A stretch of 64,000 nucleotides of DNA. It comes from Oscillospiraceae bacterium. Lineage in GTDB: Bacteria; Bacillota; Clostridia; Oscillospirales; Ruminococcaceae. The stretch spans positions 1-64,000 of the forward strand of contig CAAGJI010000060.1 in assembly GCA_900770195.1 (NCBI GenBank), in the 5' to 3' direction. The notes beneath the pieces were generated by a model, which was not told the origin of the DNA, ran no database searches, and saw only the letters and a list, made by a program, of their open reading frames with translations. This document shows, piece after piece, positions 1-8,441 of the stretch (position 1 is the stretch's first letter; each line of letters opens with the position of its first letter). The translations under genes were made by a program, and so were the position numbers.

Positions 1-75
1 ACACGGAAGTTAAGCTCTTTATCGTCGAAGATACTTGGTTGGTGACGACCTGGGAAAATAGAACAATGCCGACAC
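1..75 (+). rRNA. rrf: 5S ribosomal RNA, 3' part
   Basis: The window opens inside a 5S rRNA. The conserved segment ACGGAAGTTAAGCTC, the GGTTGGTGACGACCTGGGAA stretch and the terminal GCCGACA are all recognisable. The 5' end lies left of the window. A tRNA gene follows 6 bases later, so this is the tail of an rRNA operon. The exact 3' end is uncertain by a few bases. Confidence 0.9.
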
Positions 76-81
76 AAAGAA

Positions 82-157
82 TCCTCAATAGCTCAGTCGC
101 TAGAGCGCATGACTGTTAATCATGATGTCACTGGTTCGAGTCCAGTTTGGGGAGCCA
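82..157 (+). tRNA. tRNA-Asn (GTT)
   Basis: A full cloverleaf can be drawn. The acceptor arms TCCTCAA and TTGGGGA pair with one T-G wobble. The anticodon stem CATGA/TCATG carries the loop CTGTTAA with anticodon GTT. The TTCGAGTCC T-loop is present, and the CCA end is encoded at 155-157. It is probably co-transcribed with the upstream 5S rRNA. Confidence 0.96.
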
Positions 158-188
158 AAGAGATTCAGCTTTGCTGGATCTCTTTTTT
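158..188 (+). terminator. Rho-independent terminator of the rRNA/tRNA operon
   Basis: Immediately after the tRNA, AGAGATTCAGC and GCTGGATCTCT form a stem (one wobble pair) around a TTT loop, followed by a run of T. The ribosome site of the next gene starts right after it. Confidence 0.85.
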
Positions 189-207
189 ATTATAAGGAGG
201 CGTTTTT

Positions 208-978
208 TTGAGAAAAGTATTAAAAGGAATAACATTTATAATATCAGTGTGTCTGATGTTGTACTCTCTGATTATGATTTTCGTTTGCAAAATAAATGTC
301 CTGAATTTAGGCTTATTTGCAATAATTTTACTTGCAATTTTACTCTTTGCATTATGTTTTTTTCAAAATAGGATTATTAATTTTATTTCAAAAAATAAAA
401 GAAAAAAATCTTTTAAAATAAGTGCAGCTGTTTTGATAGCTGTTTTATTGCTGATAATTTCCTTGATTACTGTTGAAACTGTTTGTATGAAAAAAGCGTG
501 TGAGTCAGTGCCAAAAAGCAATTCGACAGTTATTGTTCTTGGTTGTCGTGTGAAAAATGGCAGACCTTCACTTATGCTTAGAGACAGATTAGAGGCTGCG
601 TATGATTATCTTGAACAGAATCCTGATACCGTTTGCATTGTTTCAGGAGGAAAAGGTGCTGATGAGTCAATTTCAGAAGCTGAGTGTATGTATAAATATT
701 TGGTTGATAAGGGAATTGATAAAAAAAGATTGATAAAAGAAGATAAATCAAAAACAACTTACGAGAATTTTGAATTTTCAGCCAAAATAATTAAAGAAAA
801 ATCTCTTAGCAATTCAGTTGCTGTGGTAACAAATGATTTCCATGAATACAGGGCTTCTTTGCTGGCAAAAAAACTTTCACTCGATTTTGGTTCTGTACCT
901 TCAAAAACAGTTTATTATATGTATCCGGTAAATTATGTCAGAGAATTATTTGGAATTTTGTATTTTTGGATAAAATAG
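208..978 (+). CDS. DUF218 (SanA/YdcF/ElyC-like) membrane protein
   Basis: This 256-residue protein starts with TTG at 208, chosen because ATAAGGAGG lies 7 bases upstream. Three hydrophobic segments (about residues 8-26, 32-52 and 70-92) precede a soluble DUF218 domain. Family landmarks are VIVLGCRVKNGRPS (about 110-123), SGGKGADESISEAE and VTNDFHEYRA. DUF218 proteins such as SanA and ElyC are envelope-associated and linked to cell-wall precursor metabolism or envelope integrity, but their biochemical activity is poorly defined. The gene stands alone between the rRNA terminator and the sortase promoter. The fold assignment is firm; the role is not known. Confidence 0.85.
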   Translation: MRKVLKGITFIISVCLMLYSLIMIFVCKINVLNLGLFAIILLAILLFALCFFQNRIINFISKNKRKKSFKISAAVLIAVLLLIISLITVETVCMKKACESVPKSNSTVIVLGCRVKNGRPSLMLRDRLEAAYDYLEQNPDTVCIVSGGKGADESISEAECMYKYLVDKGIDKKRLIKEDKSKTTYENFEFSAKIIKEKSLSNSVAVVTNDFHEYRASLLAKKLSLDFGSVPSKTVYYMYPVNYVRELFGILYFWIK

Positions 979-1064
979 TTCGTTAAAAGCAATTGAATGT
1001 AATATATATCTTCCAATGTGCAAAAATAAAAATGCAAAAAAATAAAAAAAGATGACATTTACTA

Positions 1065-1093
1065 TTGACAAATGACATTTTTAGTGATAAAAT
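1065..1093 (+). promoter_or_regulatory. sigma-A-type promoter for srtB
   Basis: TTGACA (1065-1070) and TAAAAT (1088-1093) are separated by 17 bases, 33 bases ahead of the sortase start codon. A second GATGACATTT copy just upstream gives a short direct repeat (1051-1060 and 1071-1080) around the -35 box. Confidence 0.75.
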
Positions 1094-1125
1094 AATATAG
1101 TAAATTTTTTTAGGAGGAAAACTTT

Positions 1126-1938
1126 ATGAGTTTTAAGAACAACAAAAGCAAATCAAACATTCAGAAGATAATAGCAGTTATTTGTATCGTACTCGTTATT
1201 GTAATATGGGCTGTTGTATATTTTGCAACAAAGAAGGATGATAAGCCTGTTGAAGAAACAATCGAAGTGACAACAGAAGCTGAAACAACTGCACCTGAAA
1301 CAACTGAAGAACCAACAACACAGGTTTCATACGATTATGAAATGAAAATTGACCTTAAAAAAGTTAATGAGTATCATGAAAAGAATGAAGATGTTGTCGG
1401 TTGGATTTATGTTGAAGACACACCTATTGACTACCCAATTGTAAAGGGCAAGGATAATGATGAATATATGTTTAATGACTGGATGGGTGAATACAGTCAT
1501 GCGGGAAGTATCTTTGAAGACTACAGATGTGACATTGGCAAGAATGAAAACACTCTTATTTATGGTCATAATATGGCAGCAGGTACAATGTTCCATTCAC
1601 TCAAGTCATACAAGGATGAAGAATGGGGTAAGAAGCACCTCTTTATAGAAGTTGCAACTCTTGATAAAAGATACCTTTATGAAGCATATTCTGTAAACGT
1701 TCTTGATGGACTTAAAGGTGCAGCATTTGAATATTGGAACTTTATAGATATGAATGAAGAAGATTATAGCAATTTTACTAAGGCAGTTAAAGACAGTGCA
1801 ACAGTTTGGTATGGTGACAAGGGTGTAAATAATAATCCTGCATATGATGACAAGCTTCTTACACTTCAGACTTGCGAAACAGGCGATGATGATGGTATGA
1901 GATGCTGCTTGTTTGCAAAGTGCCTTGGTGAATTTTAA
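1126..1938 (+). CDS. srtB: class B sortase
   Basis: A 270-residue transpeptidase that would anchor surface proteins to peptidoglycan. An N-terminal membrane anchor (about residues 15-33) is followed by a Thr/Glu/Pro-rich spacer (38-66) and the sortase fold. The catalytic triad is visible: His148 in LIYGHNM, Cys250 in LTLQTCETG and Arg259 in MRCCLF. The LQTC context and spacing fit class B. AGGAGG lies 9 bases before the ATG. No sorting-signal substrate (NPQTN-like or LPXTG-like C-terminus) is encoded nearby, so substrates must lie elsewhere. The flavin reductase gene follows after 3 bases, suggesting co-transcription. Confidence 0.93.
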   Translation: MSFKNNKSKSNIQKIIAVICIVLVIVIWAVVYFATKKDDKPVEETIEVTTEAETTAPETTEEPTTQVSYDYEMKIDLKKVNEYHEKNEDVVGWIYVEDTPIDYPIVKGKDNDEYMFNDWMGEYSHAGSIFEDYRCDIGKNENTLIYGHNMAAGTMFHSLKSYKDEEWGKKHLFIEVATLDKRYLYEAYSVNVLDGLKGAAFEYWNFIDMNEEDYSNFTKAVKDSATVWYGDKGVNNNPAYDDKLLTLQTCETGDDDGMRCCLFAKCLGEF

Positions 1939-1941
1939 TTA

Positions 1942-2523
1942 ATGGCAAAACAGTTTTGGAAGGGAAGTGCACAGTTATCACCACTTCCTCCCACACTCGT
2001 AACTTGTGGTACATTGGAAAAACCAAATGTTTTAACAGTTGCATGGACAGGAATTGTTGCTACTCATCCGCCTATGACTTATATTTCTTTAAGAAAGTCA
2101 AGATTTTCGTATGATATTATAAAAGATTCAGGTGAATTTGTTATAAATATGCCTATTTCAAAAATGTGCAGAATTGTTGATTATTGTGGAGTTAAAAGCG
2201 GAAAAGATATTGATAAAATAAAAGAATGCAATATCGCACTTGAAGAGGCAAAAACAGTTTCAGCACCTGTTATAAGTGAGTCACCTGTAAGTCTTGAATG
2301 TAAAGTGAAACAGCTTATTGACTGCGGTTCACATACTATGTTTCTTTCTGAAATAAATTGTGTTGCGGTTGATGAAAGATATATAGATAAAAATGGAAAG
2401 CTTAATCTTAGTGATAGTTCGCTTCTTGCTTTTGCACATGGTGAATATTATGAGATAGGCAAAAAGATCGGAACATTCGGTTATTCCGTCAGAAAAAAGA
2501 AAAAGCGTAAAGCAAAAAAATAA
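1942..2523 (+). CDS. flavin reductase-like, FMN-binding split-barrel protein
   Basis: A 193-residue protein of the flavin reductase-like domain family, which binds FMN in a split beta-barrel and often reduces flavin with NAD(P)H. The N-terminal block (SPLPPTLVTCGT, VLTVAWTGIVATHPPMTYIS) is the family signature, and ISLRKSRFSYDII and FVINMP follow it. The C-terminus is a very basic tail (RKKKKRKAKK). The gene begins 3 bases after the sortase stop with no strong ribosome site, so translational coupling is likely. The physiological substrate cannot be deduced; pairing with a sortase looks incidental. Confidence 0.85.
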   Translation: MAKQFWKGSAQLSPLPPTLVTCGTLEKPNVLTVAWTGIVATHPPMTYISLRKSRFSYDIIKDSGEFVINMPISKMCRIVDYCGVKSGKDIDKIKECNIALEEAKTVSAPVISESPVSLECKVKQLIDCGSHTMFLSEINCVAVDERYIDKNGKLNLSDSSLLAFAHGEYYEIGKKIGTFGYSVRKKKKRKAKK

Positions 2524-2526
2524 AAT

Positions 2527-2560
2527 AAAGGGTACAGTTTCGGCTGTACCCTTTTATTTT
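2527..2560. terminator. bidirectional terminator
   Basis: AAAGGGTACAG and CTGTACCCTTT form a perfect 11-bp stem around TTTCGG, with T-rich flanks on both strands. It sits between the convergent flavin reductase and spoVT genes and can serve both. Confidence 0.85.
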
Positions 2561-3098
2561 AGTCTTCTGTTTGTTTGCCAAGAAATTGTGCAGCAGCAAG
2601 CAGAAGGCTTTTTTGCATTTTATTTAAAATTTTATTTTCATCATTTCTTAAAAATACAACAGCTCCTGTTATGTCACCATTTGAAATTACAGGTGCAGCA
2701 CCAATTGCATTTGCATTGAAATTGTCTGTTGATTCAAAACATTCGTTTTCATCATCGCAGCAATAAACAGCTCTGTTTTCCATCAGTTCCTCAAGATTTA
2801 AAGAAGTTCTTCTTTCAAGATATTCTTTTTTTGGAACACCCGAAACAGAAATAATATGGTCTGTATCAAAAATTAAAACGGGACATCCTGCCAGTCTGAA
2901 CATTATATCCGCAACATAAGATGCATTACAGCTTATTTCATTCATAACAGAATATTTTTTGAAAATGACTTCTCCATCATGATTTGTAAATATTTCAAGT
3001 GGGTCACCCTCTTTTATTCTTAGTGTTCTTCTTATTTCCTTTGGAATTACAACTCTTCCAAGGTCATCAATTCTTCTTACAATTCCTGTTGCTTTCAT
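2559..3098 (-). CDS. spoVT: stage V sporulation protein T, AbrB-type regulator
   Basis: A 179-residue DNA-binding regulator. The first ~50 residues are a SpoVT/AbrB swapped-hairpin domain (MKATGIVRRIDDLGRVVIPK, then EIRRTLRIKEGDPLEIF). Residues about 55-175 form the GAF-like sensor domain that distinguishes SpoVT from short AbrB proteins. Length matches Bacillus and Clostridium SpoVT (about 178 residues). It is known as a modulator of sigma-G-dependent forespore genes, so its presence argues for sporulation ancestry. GGAGGAAAA precedes the start. It is divergent from the pst operon; three short repeats in the shared upstream region could be its own binding sites. Confidence 0.92.
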   Translation of the reverse strand: MKATGIVRRIDDLGRVVIPKEIRRTLRIKEGDPLEIFTNHDGEVIFKKYSVMNEISCNASYVADIMFRLAGCPVLIFDTDHIISVSGVPKKEYLERRTSLNLEELMENRAVYCCDDENECFESTDNFNANAIGAAPVISNGDITGAVVFLRNDENKILNKMQKSLLLAAAQFLGKQTED

Positions 3099-3123
3099 TT
3101 TTTCCTCCTGTAAAATTTTACTT

Positions 3124-3157
3124 TATCTGAAAGTATTATATCAGAAATTATCTGAAA
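3124..3157. promoter_or_regulatory. three TATCWGAAA repeats upstream of spoVT
   Basis: TATCTGAAA (3124-3132), TATCAGAAA (3139-3147) and TATCTGAAA (3149-3157) form a short cluster just upstream of spoVT. A minus-strand TATAAT (complement of ATTATA at 3136-3141) lies among them. This could be an operator, for instance for autoregulation. The function is only inferred. Confidence 0.3.
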
Positions 3158-3202
3158 TATACTTGTTTTTAAAGTAAAATAAATTATATATATCAAAAAA
3201 AC

Positions 3203-3269
3203 TTATACAAACGATTTACCCGAATTTTACTATTGAAGGGTTTCTGATTTTACACTGAAATGGTATAAT
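3203..3269 (+). promoter_or_regulatory. PhoP-box-like repeats and -10 box of the pst operon
   Basis: TTATAC (3203-3208), ATTTAC (3214-3219) and TTTTAC (3225-3230) occur at an exact 11-bp period, with a further TTTTACA at 3248-3254. A TATAAT -10 box lies at 3264-3269, and no good -35 box is present. Repeated TT(A/C/T)A(C/T)A elements with one-helical-turn spacing in front of a promoter lacking a -35 box are the known architecture of PhoP~P-activated Firmicute promoters. Phosphate control is therefore inferred. Confidence 0.6.
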
Positions 3270-3333
3270 ATATAGCAGACAGGGAAAAAGACCTGTGATA
3301 AATAAACTTATAACTAAAAAGGAGTTATCAGAA

Positions 3334-4155
3334 ATGAAAAAAACAAAAATCACAGCACTTGCATTAAGTTTTGCTTTTGCAGCAGCAGCGTTAACAGGTT
3401 GCGGCGGTTCGAAAAGTTCATCAGGCGGAACAGTTACAACAGATGGTTCAACATCTATGGAAGAAGTTATCGGAGCACTTGGTGAAAAATTCCAGAATGA
3501 CAATAGCGGCTGTACATTCACATATAACCCAACAGGTTCAGGTTCAGGTATAACAGCTGTTTCAGAAGGAAGATGCGATATTGGTCTTTCAAGCAGAAGT
3601 TTAAAAGATGAAGAAAAATCACAGGGTCTTACAGAAACAGTTCTTGCATATGATGGTATTTGTATGGTAGTTAACAAGGATAACGTTGTTGAAGACCTTT
3701 CGCTTGAACAGATTGCAAGCATTTATACAGGTGAAATTACAAACTGGAGTGAAGTAGGCGGTAAAGATGCTGATATAGTTGTTATCGGACGTGAAGCCGG
3801 AAGCGGTACAAGAGATGGTTTTGAATCTGTAACAGGTACAGCAGATAATTGCAAATATCGTCAGGAACTTACATCAACAGGCGATGTTATAACAACAGTT
3901 TCATCAAACCCCGATGCAATAGGATATGCTTCACTTGCAGCTGTTAACGATACAATCAAGGCGGTTAAGGTTGATGGCATTGAAGCTTCAGAAGCCACAA
4001 TTCTTGACGGAACATATAAAATCCAGCGTCCGTTTGTTCTTGTAACAAAAGATGGCAAAAAGCTTTCGGATACAGCACAGAAATTCTTTGATTTTGCAAC
4101 AAGTGATGATGCAAAAGACATTATAACATCATCAGGAGTTGTACCTGCAAACTGA
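3334..4155 (+). CDS. pstS: phosphate-binding lipoprotein PstS
   Basis: The extracellular phosphate receptor of the PstSCAB importer, 273 residues from the ATG at 3334. AAAAAGGAG lies 10 bases upstream; a longer in-frame GTG at 3295 would spoil the signal peptide. The signal peptide ends in a lipobox LTGC with Cys23 as the lipidated residue, followed by a Gly/Ser linker. Phosphate-contacting segments are visible: DGSTSMEE near the N-terminus, NPTGSGSGI, and GREAGSGTRDGFE. It is the first gene of pstSCAB-phoU, with pstC 12 bases downstream. Expression is probably induced by phosphate starvation through the upstream 11-bp repeats. Confidence 0.96.
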   Translation: MKKTKITALALSFAFAAAALTGCGGSKSSSGGTVTTDGSTSMEEVIGALGEKFQNDNSGCTFTYNPTGSGSGITAVSEGRCDIGLSSRSLKDEEKSQGLTETVLAYDGICMVVNKDNVVEDLSLEQIASIYTGEITNWSEVGGKDADIVVIGREAGSGTRDGFESVTGTADNCKYRQELTSTGDVITTVSSNPDAIGYASLAAVNDTIKAVKVDGIEASEATILDGTYKIQRPFVLVTKDGKKLSDTAQKFFDFATSDDAKDIITSSGVVPAN

Positions 4156-4167
4156 GGTGCATTTTAA

Positions 4168-5037
4168 ATGGCAGATAAAAAACGATTATTTGAAAATATT
4201 GTTCACGGTATTTTTCTTATTCTTGGTCTTGTAACTGTTGCTTGTGTACTTGTTATAACAGTATATCTGATTATTTCAGGTATACCTGCAATAGTTAAAA
4301 TCGGACCTGTAAAGTTTCTTTTTGGTACTGAATGGGCATCAACAGCAGCTGAACCCAAATATGGAATACTTCCGTTTATTTTAACGAGTGTTTATGGTAC
4401 AGCAGGGGCAATAATTCTTGGTGTGCCGATAGGATTTATGACAGCGGTTTATCTTTCAAAAATGGCACCTAAAAAAGTTCGTGCAGTGATTGAAACAGCG
4501 GTTTCACTTCTTGCAGGTATTCCATCAGTTGTATACGGTCTTGTTGGTATGATGGTGCTTGTTCCGGCAATAAGAAAAATATTCCACGTACCTGACGGTT
4601 CAAGTATGCTTGCAGCTATTATAGTTCTTGCAGTAATGATTCTTCCTTCAATTATAAAAGTTTCACTTAATGCACTTGATGCAGTTCCTCCTGAATATGA
4701 ACAGGCGTCACTTGCACTTGGTGCGACTGAAGTTGAAACATATTTTAAAGTATCAGTCAAGGCAGCGAAAAGCGGTATTGCAGCAGCAGTAGTTTTAGGT
4801 GTGGGACGTGCGATAGGTGAAGCAATGGCGATAATTATGGTATCGGGAAATGTTCCGAATATGCCATCACTTTTCCAGAGTGTAAGATTTCTTACAACAG
4901 CGGTTGCCAGTGAAATGTCATATTCAACAGGACTTCAGCGTCAGGCGTTGTTCTCAATAGCACTTGTACTTTTCCTGTTCATTATGCTTATAAATGCAAC
5001 ACTCAATTTCTTCTTAAAGAAAGACAGGGAGAAGTAA
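4168..5037 (+). CDS. pstC: phosphate ABC transporter permease PstC
   Basis: A 289-residue inner-membrane channel subunit for phosphate import. About six transmembrane helices are visible, starting at residues 13-37. The cytoplasmic coupling loop contains the PstC signature GVGRAIGEAMAI (about residue 210), and the SLLAGIPSVVYGLVGM segment is typical of the family. It pairs with PstA and receives phosphate from PstS. The ribosome site GAGGTG is modest, with a 13-base gap from pstS. pstA follows after one base, so the operon is tight. Length is normal for the family. Confidence 0.95.
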   Translation: MADKKRLFENIVHGIFLILGLVTVACVLVITVYLIISGIPAIVKIGPVKFLFGTEWASTAAEPKYGILPFILTSVYGTAGAIILGVPIGFMTAVYLSKMAPKKVRAVIETAVSLLAGIPSVVYGLVGMMVLVPAIRKIFHVPDGSSMLAAIIVLAVMILPSIIKVSLNALDAVPPEYEQASLALGATEVETYFKVSVKAAKSGIAAAVVLGVGRAIGEAMAIIMVSGNVPNMPSLFQSVRFLTTAVASEMSYSTGLQRQALFSIALVLFLFIMLINATLNFFLKKDREK

Positions 5038-5038
5038 T

Positions 5039-5902
5039 ATGGAAAACAAAAAAGTTAATCTTTCGAGAAAAATATTTATATACGCAATGAAAGCACTTAT
5101 GATATTATGCACAGCAATAACATGCATACTTGTTTTGTCGCTTATATTATATGTGTTTGTAAAAGGAATACCTAACATAAGTTGGAATCTTCTTTCAACA
5201 AAACCAAGTTACATAGGTAATAACATAGGTATTTTACCTGATATTTTAAATACACTTTATATAGTTCTTGCGTCACTTGTTATAATACTTCCTCTCGGAG
5301 TTGGTGCAGCTGTTTATTTGACTGAATATGCAAAGAATAAAAAAGTTGTAAGTATGATAGAATGGGCAGCTGAAACACTTTCGGGAATACCTTCAATTAT
5401 ATATGGTCTTGTGGGTATGCTTCTTTTCTGTCAGTTTTTCGGAATGGGAACATCAATTATAGCCGGGGCATTAACGCTTGTTATAATGAACCTTCCAACA
5501 ATTATGAGAACTACTCAGGAAAGCTTGAAAACAGTGCCTCAAAGTTACAGAGAGGGCGGTTTCGGACTTGGTGCAGGCAAATGGAGAGTTATAAGAACGC
5601 TTGTTCTTCCAAGCTGCATTGACGGTATTGTTACAGGTTGTATTCTTTCAGTCGGAAGAATTTTAGGTGAATCGGCAGCACTTCTCTTCACAGCAGGTTT
5701 TGCACACGCTGTAAATGGAGTAATAGACGGACTTGCAAGTCCGGGTGCGACACTTACAGTAGCACTTTATGTATATGCAAAAGAACAGGGTGAATTTGGA
5801 GTAGCTTTTGCAATTGCAGCAATACTTATGATATTAACTATTATAATAAATCTTTCAGCAGACCTTGTAAGCAAGTATTTCAAAAAGAGGAGAAGTTTAT
5901 GA
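5039..5902 (+). CDS. pstA: phosphate ABC transporter permease PstA
   Basis: A 287-residue membrane partner of PstC. About six transmembrane helices are present, with the first at residues 13-38. The PstA-type [16 protein letters not shown] segment and the coupling motif [12 protein letters not shown] (about residue 205) identify it. Its ATG begins one base after the pstC stop, and its stop overlaps the pstB start (ATGA), which indicates translational coupling of permease and ATPase. Confidence 0.95.
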   Translation: MENKKVNLSRKIFIYAMKALMILCTAITCILVLSLILYVFVKGIPNISWNLLSTKPSYIGNNIGILPDILNTLYIVLASLVIILPLGVGAAVYLTEYAKNKKVVSMIEWAAETLSGIPSIIYGLVGMLLFCQFFGMGTSIIAGALTLVIMNLPTIMRTTQESLKTVPQSYREGGFGLGAGKWRVIRTLVLPSCIDGIVTGCILSVGRILGESAALLFTAGFAHAVNGVIDGLASPGATLTVALYVYAKEQGEFGVAFAIAAILMILTIIINLSADLVSKYFKKRRSL

Positions 5903-6657
5903 GTAACAATATAATAACAGTCAATGACTTGTGTTTGTGGTATGGTCAGACACAGGCATTGAAAAATATCAACATAGATATAAAAGAAAAAAGTATAACA
6001 GCACTTATAGGACCGTCAGGTTGCGGTAAGTCAACATTTTTAAAAACAATAAACAGAATGAACGACCTTGTGCCATCTGTTAAAATAACAGGTGAAATAA
6101 ACTACAGAGGCAAAAATATTTTTGCACCGTCAATGGACGTAAACGGTTTAAGACGTGATATAGGAATGGTTTTCCAGAAAGCAAATCCTTTTCCTATGAG
6201 TGTTTATGATAATATTGCATATGGACCAAGAACACACGGAATAAAAAACAAAGCAAAGCTTGATGAAATAGTTGAACGTTCACTTCGTGATGCGGCAATA
6301 TGGGACGAATTGAAAGACAGACTTAAAAAGTCAGCACTTGGACTTTCAGGCGGTCAGCAGCAGCGTTTATGTATAGCGAGGGCATTGGCAGTTGAACCTG
6401 ATGTTTTGCTTATGGACGAAGCAACAAGTGCCCTCGACCCGATTTCAACAACTAAAATAGAAGATTTAACTACTGAACTTAAAAAGAAGTATACTATAAT
6501 AATAGTTACACATAATATGCAGCAGGCAACAAGAATTTCAGATACAACAGCGTTCTTCCTCCTTGGAGAACTTGTTGAATATGGTGATACAGACAAAATG
6601 TTCTCGTCACCTGATGATAAACGAACAGAAGACTATATAACAGGAAGGTTTGGATAA
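5899..6657 (+). CDS. pstB: phosphate ABC transporter ATPase PstB
   Basis: A 252-residue ABC ATPase energising phosphate import. Walker A is GPSGCGKST (about 37-45), the signature is LSGGQQQR (about 148-155), and Walker B is [13 protein letters not shown]. The switch His is in [13 protein letters not shown]. PstB-specific features include the NRMNDLVP segment after Walker A and the [15 protein letters not shown] block. It overlaps pstA by four bases and phoU by one base (TAATG). Confidence 0.97.
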   Translation: MSNNIITVNDLCLWYGQTQALKNINIDIKEKSITALIGPSGCGKSTFLKTINRMNDLVPSVKITGEINYRGKNIFAPSMDVNGLRRDIGMVFQKANPFPMSVYDNIAYGPRTHGIKNKAKLDEIVERSLRDAAIWDELKDRLKKSALGLSGGQQQRLCIARALAVEPDVLLMDEATSALDPISTTKIEDLTTELKKKYTIIIVTHNMQQATRISDTTAFFLLGELVEYGDTDKMFSSPDDKRTEDYITGRFG

Positions 6658-7328
6658 TGAGAGATTTATATGTACATCAGCTTTCAGTTTTAAATTCAAA
6701 GCTTATTGAAATGGGAAAACTTTGTGAGAATGCTATTCAGTCAAGCGTTAAAGCACTTCTTGACGGAAACACAGCAGCCGCAAAAGAAGCTGCCGGTTTA
6801 GATGATGAAATAGACCACAAAGAAAGAGAAATTGAATCTATTTGTTTGAAACTTATTCTTTCACAGCAACCTGTTGCAGGCGATTTAAGACAGATTTCAT
6901 CTGCACTTAAAATGATAACTGATATGGAAAGAATAGGCGATCAGGCGGCGGATATAGCTGAAATTGTTCCTCAGTTAAAAGGACATACACCTGCTGAATG
7001 TGTCGGAATAAAAAATATGTCTGAAGAAGTTATCAAAATGGTAACATCAAGCATAGATGCCTATGTAAAAAAAGATATTGAACTTGCACAGCGTGTTATA
7101 AAAAATGATGACATTGTTGATGATTATTTTTTGAAAATCAAGTCATCGCTTGTGAATGTTATATCTGAAAAGAAACAGGATGGCGAATATGCAATAGACC
7201 TGCTTATGATTGCAAAATATTTTGAAAGAATAGGCGACCACGCAACAAATATTGCAGAATGGGTTGAGTTTTCAATAACAGGTATTCACAAAGGCGAAAA
7301 TTGCTTTACAACATCTATTCCTGATTAA
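6657..7328 (+). CDS. phoU: phosphate transport regulator PhoU
   Basis: A 223-residue cytoplasmic protein made of two three-helix PhoU repeats. Each repeat ends in the metal-binding signature: DMERIGDQAADIAE (about residue 85) and KYFERIGDHATNIAEW (about 190). PhoU connects Pst transport to the phosphate two-component system. It is the last gene of pstSCAB-phoU and is followed by a strong terminator. No phoPR genes lie in the window. Confidence 0.95.
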   Translation: MRDLYVHQLSVLNSKLIEMGKLCENAIQSSVKALLDGNTAAAKEAAGLDDEIDHKEREIESICLKLILSQQPVAGDLRQISSALKMITDMERIGDQAADIAEIVPQLKGHTPAECVGIKNMSEEVIKMVTSSIDAYVKKDIELAQRVIKNDDIVDDYFLKIKSSLVNVISEKKQDGEYAIDLLMIAKYFERIGDHATNIAEWVEFSITGIHKGENCFTTSIPD

Positions 7329-7330
7329 AA

Positions 7331-7366
7331 AAAACCGAGGTTAGATTTAAAAACCTCGGTTTATTT
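7331..7366. terminator. bidirectional terminator after phoU
   Basis: AAACCGAGGTT pairs with AACCTCGGTTT. The stem has A-rich and T-rich flanks on each side and separates the convergent phoU and EamA transporter genes. Confidence 0.88.
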
Positions 7367-8260
7367 TTACTTTAAATTTTCTATTTTATTTTCTTTTTTG
7401 AATTTCATTTTCTGATATAAAAACATTAAAACAGCCATCAAAACAATTATAATATATCCTATTATGCTTAAAAAGTCGGGGATTTGATTGAATAAAATAA
7501 ATCCCAGAAGAGTTGCAAAAATAATCTGTGAATAGTCATAAACTGAAATATCTCTTGCAGGGGCAAAATAGTAAGCGAAAGTTATGAAGTATTGACCGCC
7601 TGCCGCAGCAATTCCCGCACCGATTAAAATAAGAAACTGTTTAAAAGTCATAGGCTGATAATTTGCTATAAATATTGGAAGAATTGCAACAGTTGAAAAT
7701 GCCGAAAAGAAAAATACAATATATGATTTATCTTCCCCTTTCATTCCAAGTCTTCTGACAATTGAATAAGCACATCCTGCACCCATTCCGCCTATAAGTC
7801 CGATTATTGAAGGAAAAAGTTCAGCATTTGTAAAACTTGGTTTAATTACAAACAATGCACCGATAAACGCACCAATTACAATTAACATCTGTTTGAAAAC
7901 GAGTTTTTCCTTTAAAATAATCAAAGAAAAAACAATTGCAAAAAATGGTGACATTTTATTTAAAATCGAAGCATCTGCAAGTACAAGTTTATCCACTGCG
8001 TAAAAATTGCAAACAAGACCTATCGTTCCGAATAACGCTCTTAAAATTAAATCGGGTAAATTTGATTTTTTAGGAATAAAAGATTTTTTCTCGACAATTA
8101 AAACAGATGAAGCAATTAAAAGTGCAATTGCATTTCTGAAAAATGCCTTCTGGAATGTGGGCAAATCGCCCGAAAGTTTAACGCATGCATTCATAACAGC
8201 AAAACAAAAAGCCGAAAGAATTATGCATATCATTCCTTTGTATGTATTATTTATTTTCAT
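7367..8260 (-). CDS. EamA/DMT-family transporter (10 TM)
   Basis: A 297-residue integral membrane protein of the drug/metabolite transporter superfamily. Two EamA repeats of about five helices each are visible: residues 8-135, starting MICIILSAFCFAVMNACVKLSG, and 150-285. Typical motifs are FFRNAIALLIAS and KMSPFFAIVFSLIILKE in the first half, and DYSQIIFATLLGFILF in the second. Family members export amino acids, nucleotide metabolites or cofactors; the substrate cannot be predicted. It has its own promoter and is not linked in operon with neighbours. Confidence 0.9.
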   Translation of the reverse strand: MKINNTYKGMICIILSAFCFAVMNACVKLSGDLPTFQKAFFRNAIALLIASSVLIVEKKSFIPKKSNLPDLILRALFGTIGLVCNFYAVDKLVLADASILNKMSPFFAIVFSLIILKEKLVFKQMLIVIGAFIGALFVIKPSFTNAELFPSIIGLIGGMGAGCAYSIVRRLGMKGEDKSYIVFFFSAFSTVAILPIFIANYQPMTFKQFLILIGAGIAAAGGQYFITFAYYFAPARDISVYDYSQIIFATLLGFILFNQIPDFLSIIGYIIIVLMAVLMFLYQKMKFKKENKIENLK

Positions 8261-8283
8261 TTGAATACCACCTCTTACATTAC

Positions 8284-8312
8284 ATTATACCACAAATTTT
8301 ATTTTTATTCAA
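8284..8312 (-). promoter_or_regulatory. promoter of the EamA transporter
   Basis: On the minus strand, TTGAAT (complement of 8307-8312) and TATAAT (complement of 8284-8289) are 17 bases apart, about 24 bases before the start codon. Confidence 0.7.
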
Positions 8313-8359
8313 TGATTTAATTTAAAAATTGATTTCCCTGTTAAGTTTTTCACTAAAGA

Positions 8360-8388
8360 TTGACTTTTTTTATTTTAAGTGGTATAAT
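8360..8388 (+). promoter_or_regulatory. promoter of the CobW gene pair
   Basis: TTGACT (8360-8365) and TATAAT (8383-8388) are 17 bases apart, about 54 bases ahead of the start codon. No obvious palindromic operator such as a Zur box was seen. Confidence 0.75.
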
Positions 8389-8441
8389 ATAAAGGTGCAG
8401 GATAAACTGTTTATTTAAAAAACGAAAGGAAGTTTTTAGTT

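Noticed and set aside
147..371. Open frame overlapping the tRNA-Asn end and terminator
   Set aside because: It starts inside the tRNA and runs out of frame through the DUF218 gene, which has the ribosome site and family motifs.
3295..3333. Upstream GTG start for pstS
   Set aside because: It includes the ribosome site of the ATG at 3334 and would put charged residues ahead of the lipoprotein signal.
3216..3722. 168-codon minus-strand frame over pstS
   Set aside because: It lies antisense to the signal peptide and conserved phosphate-binding motifs of PstS and has no start context; a shadow frame.
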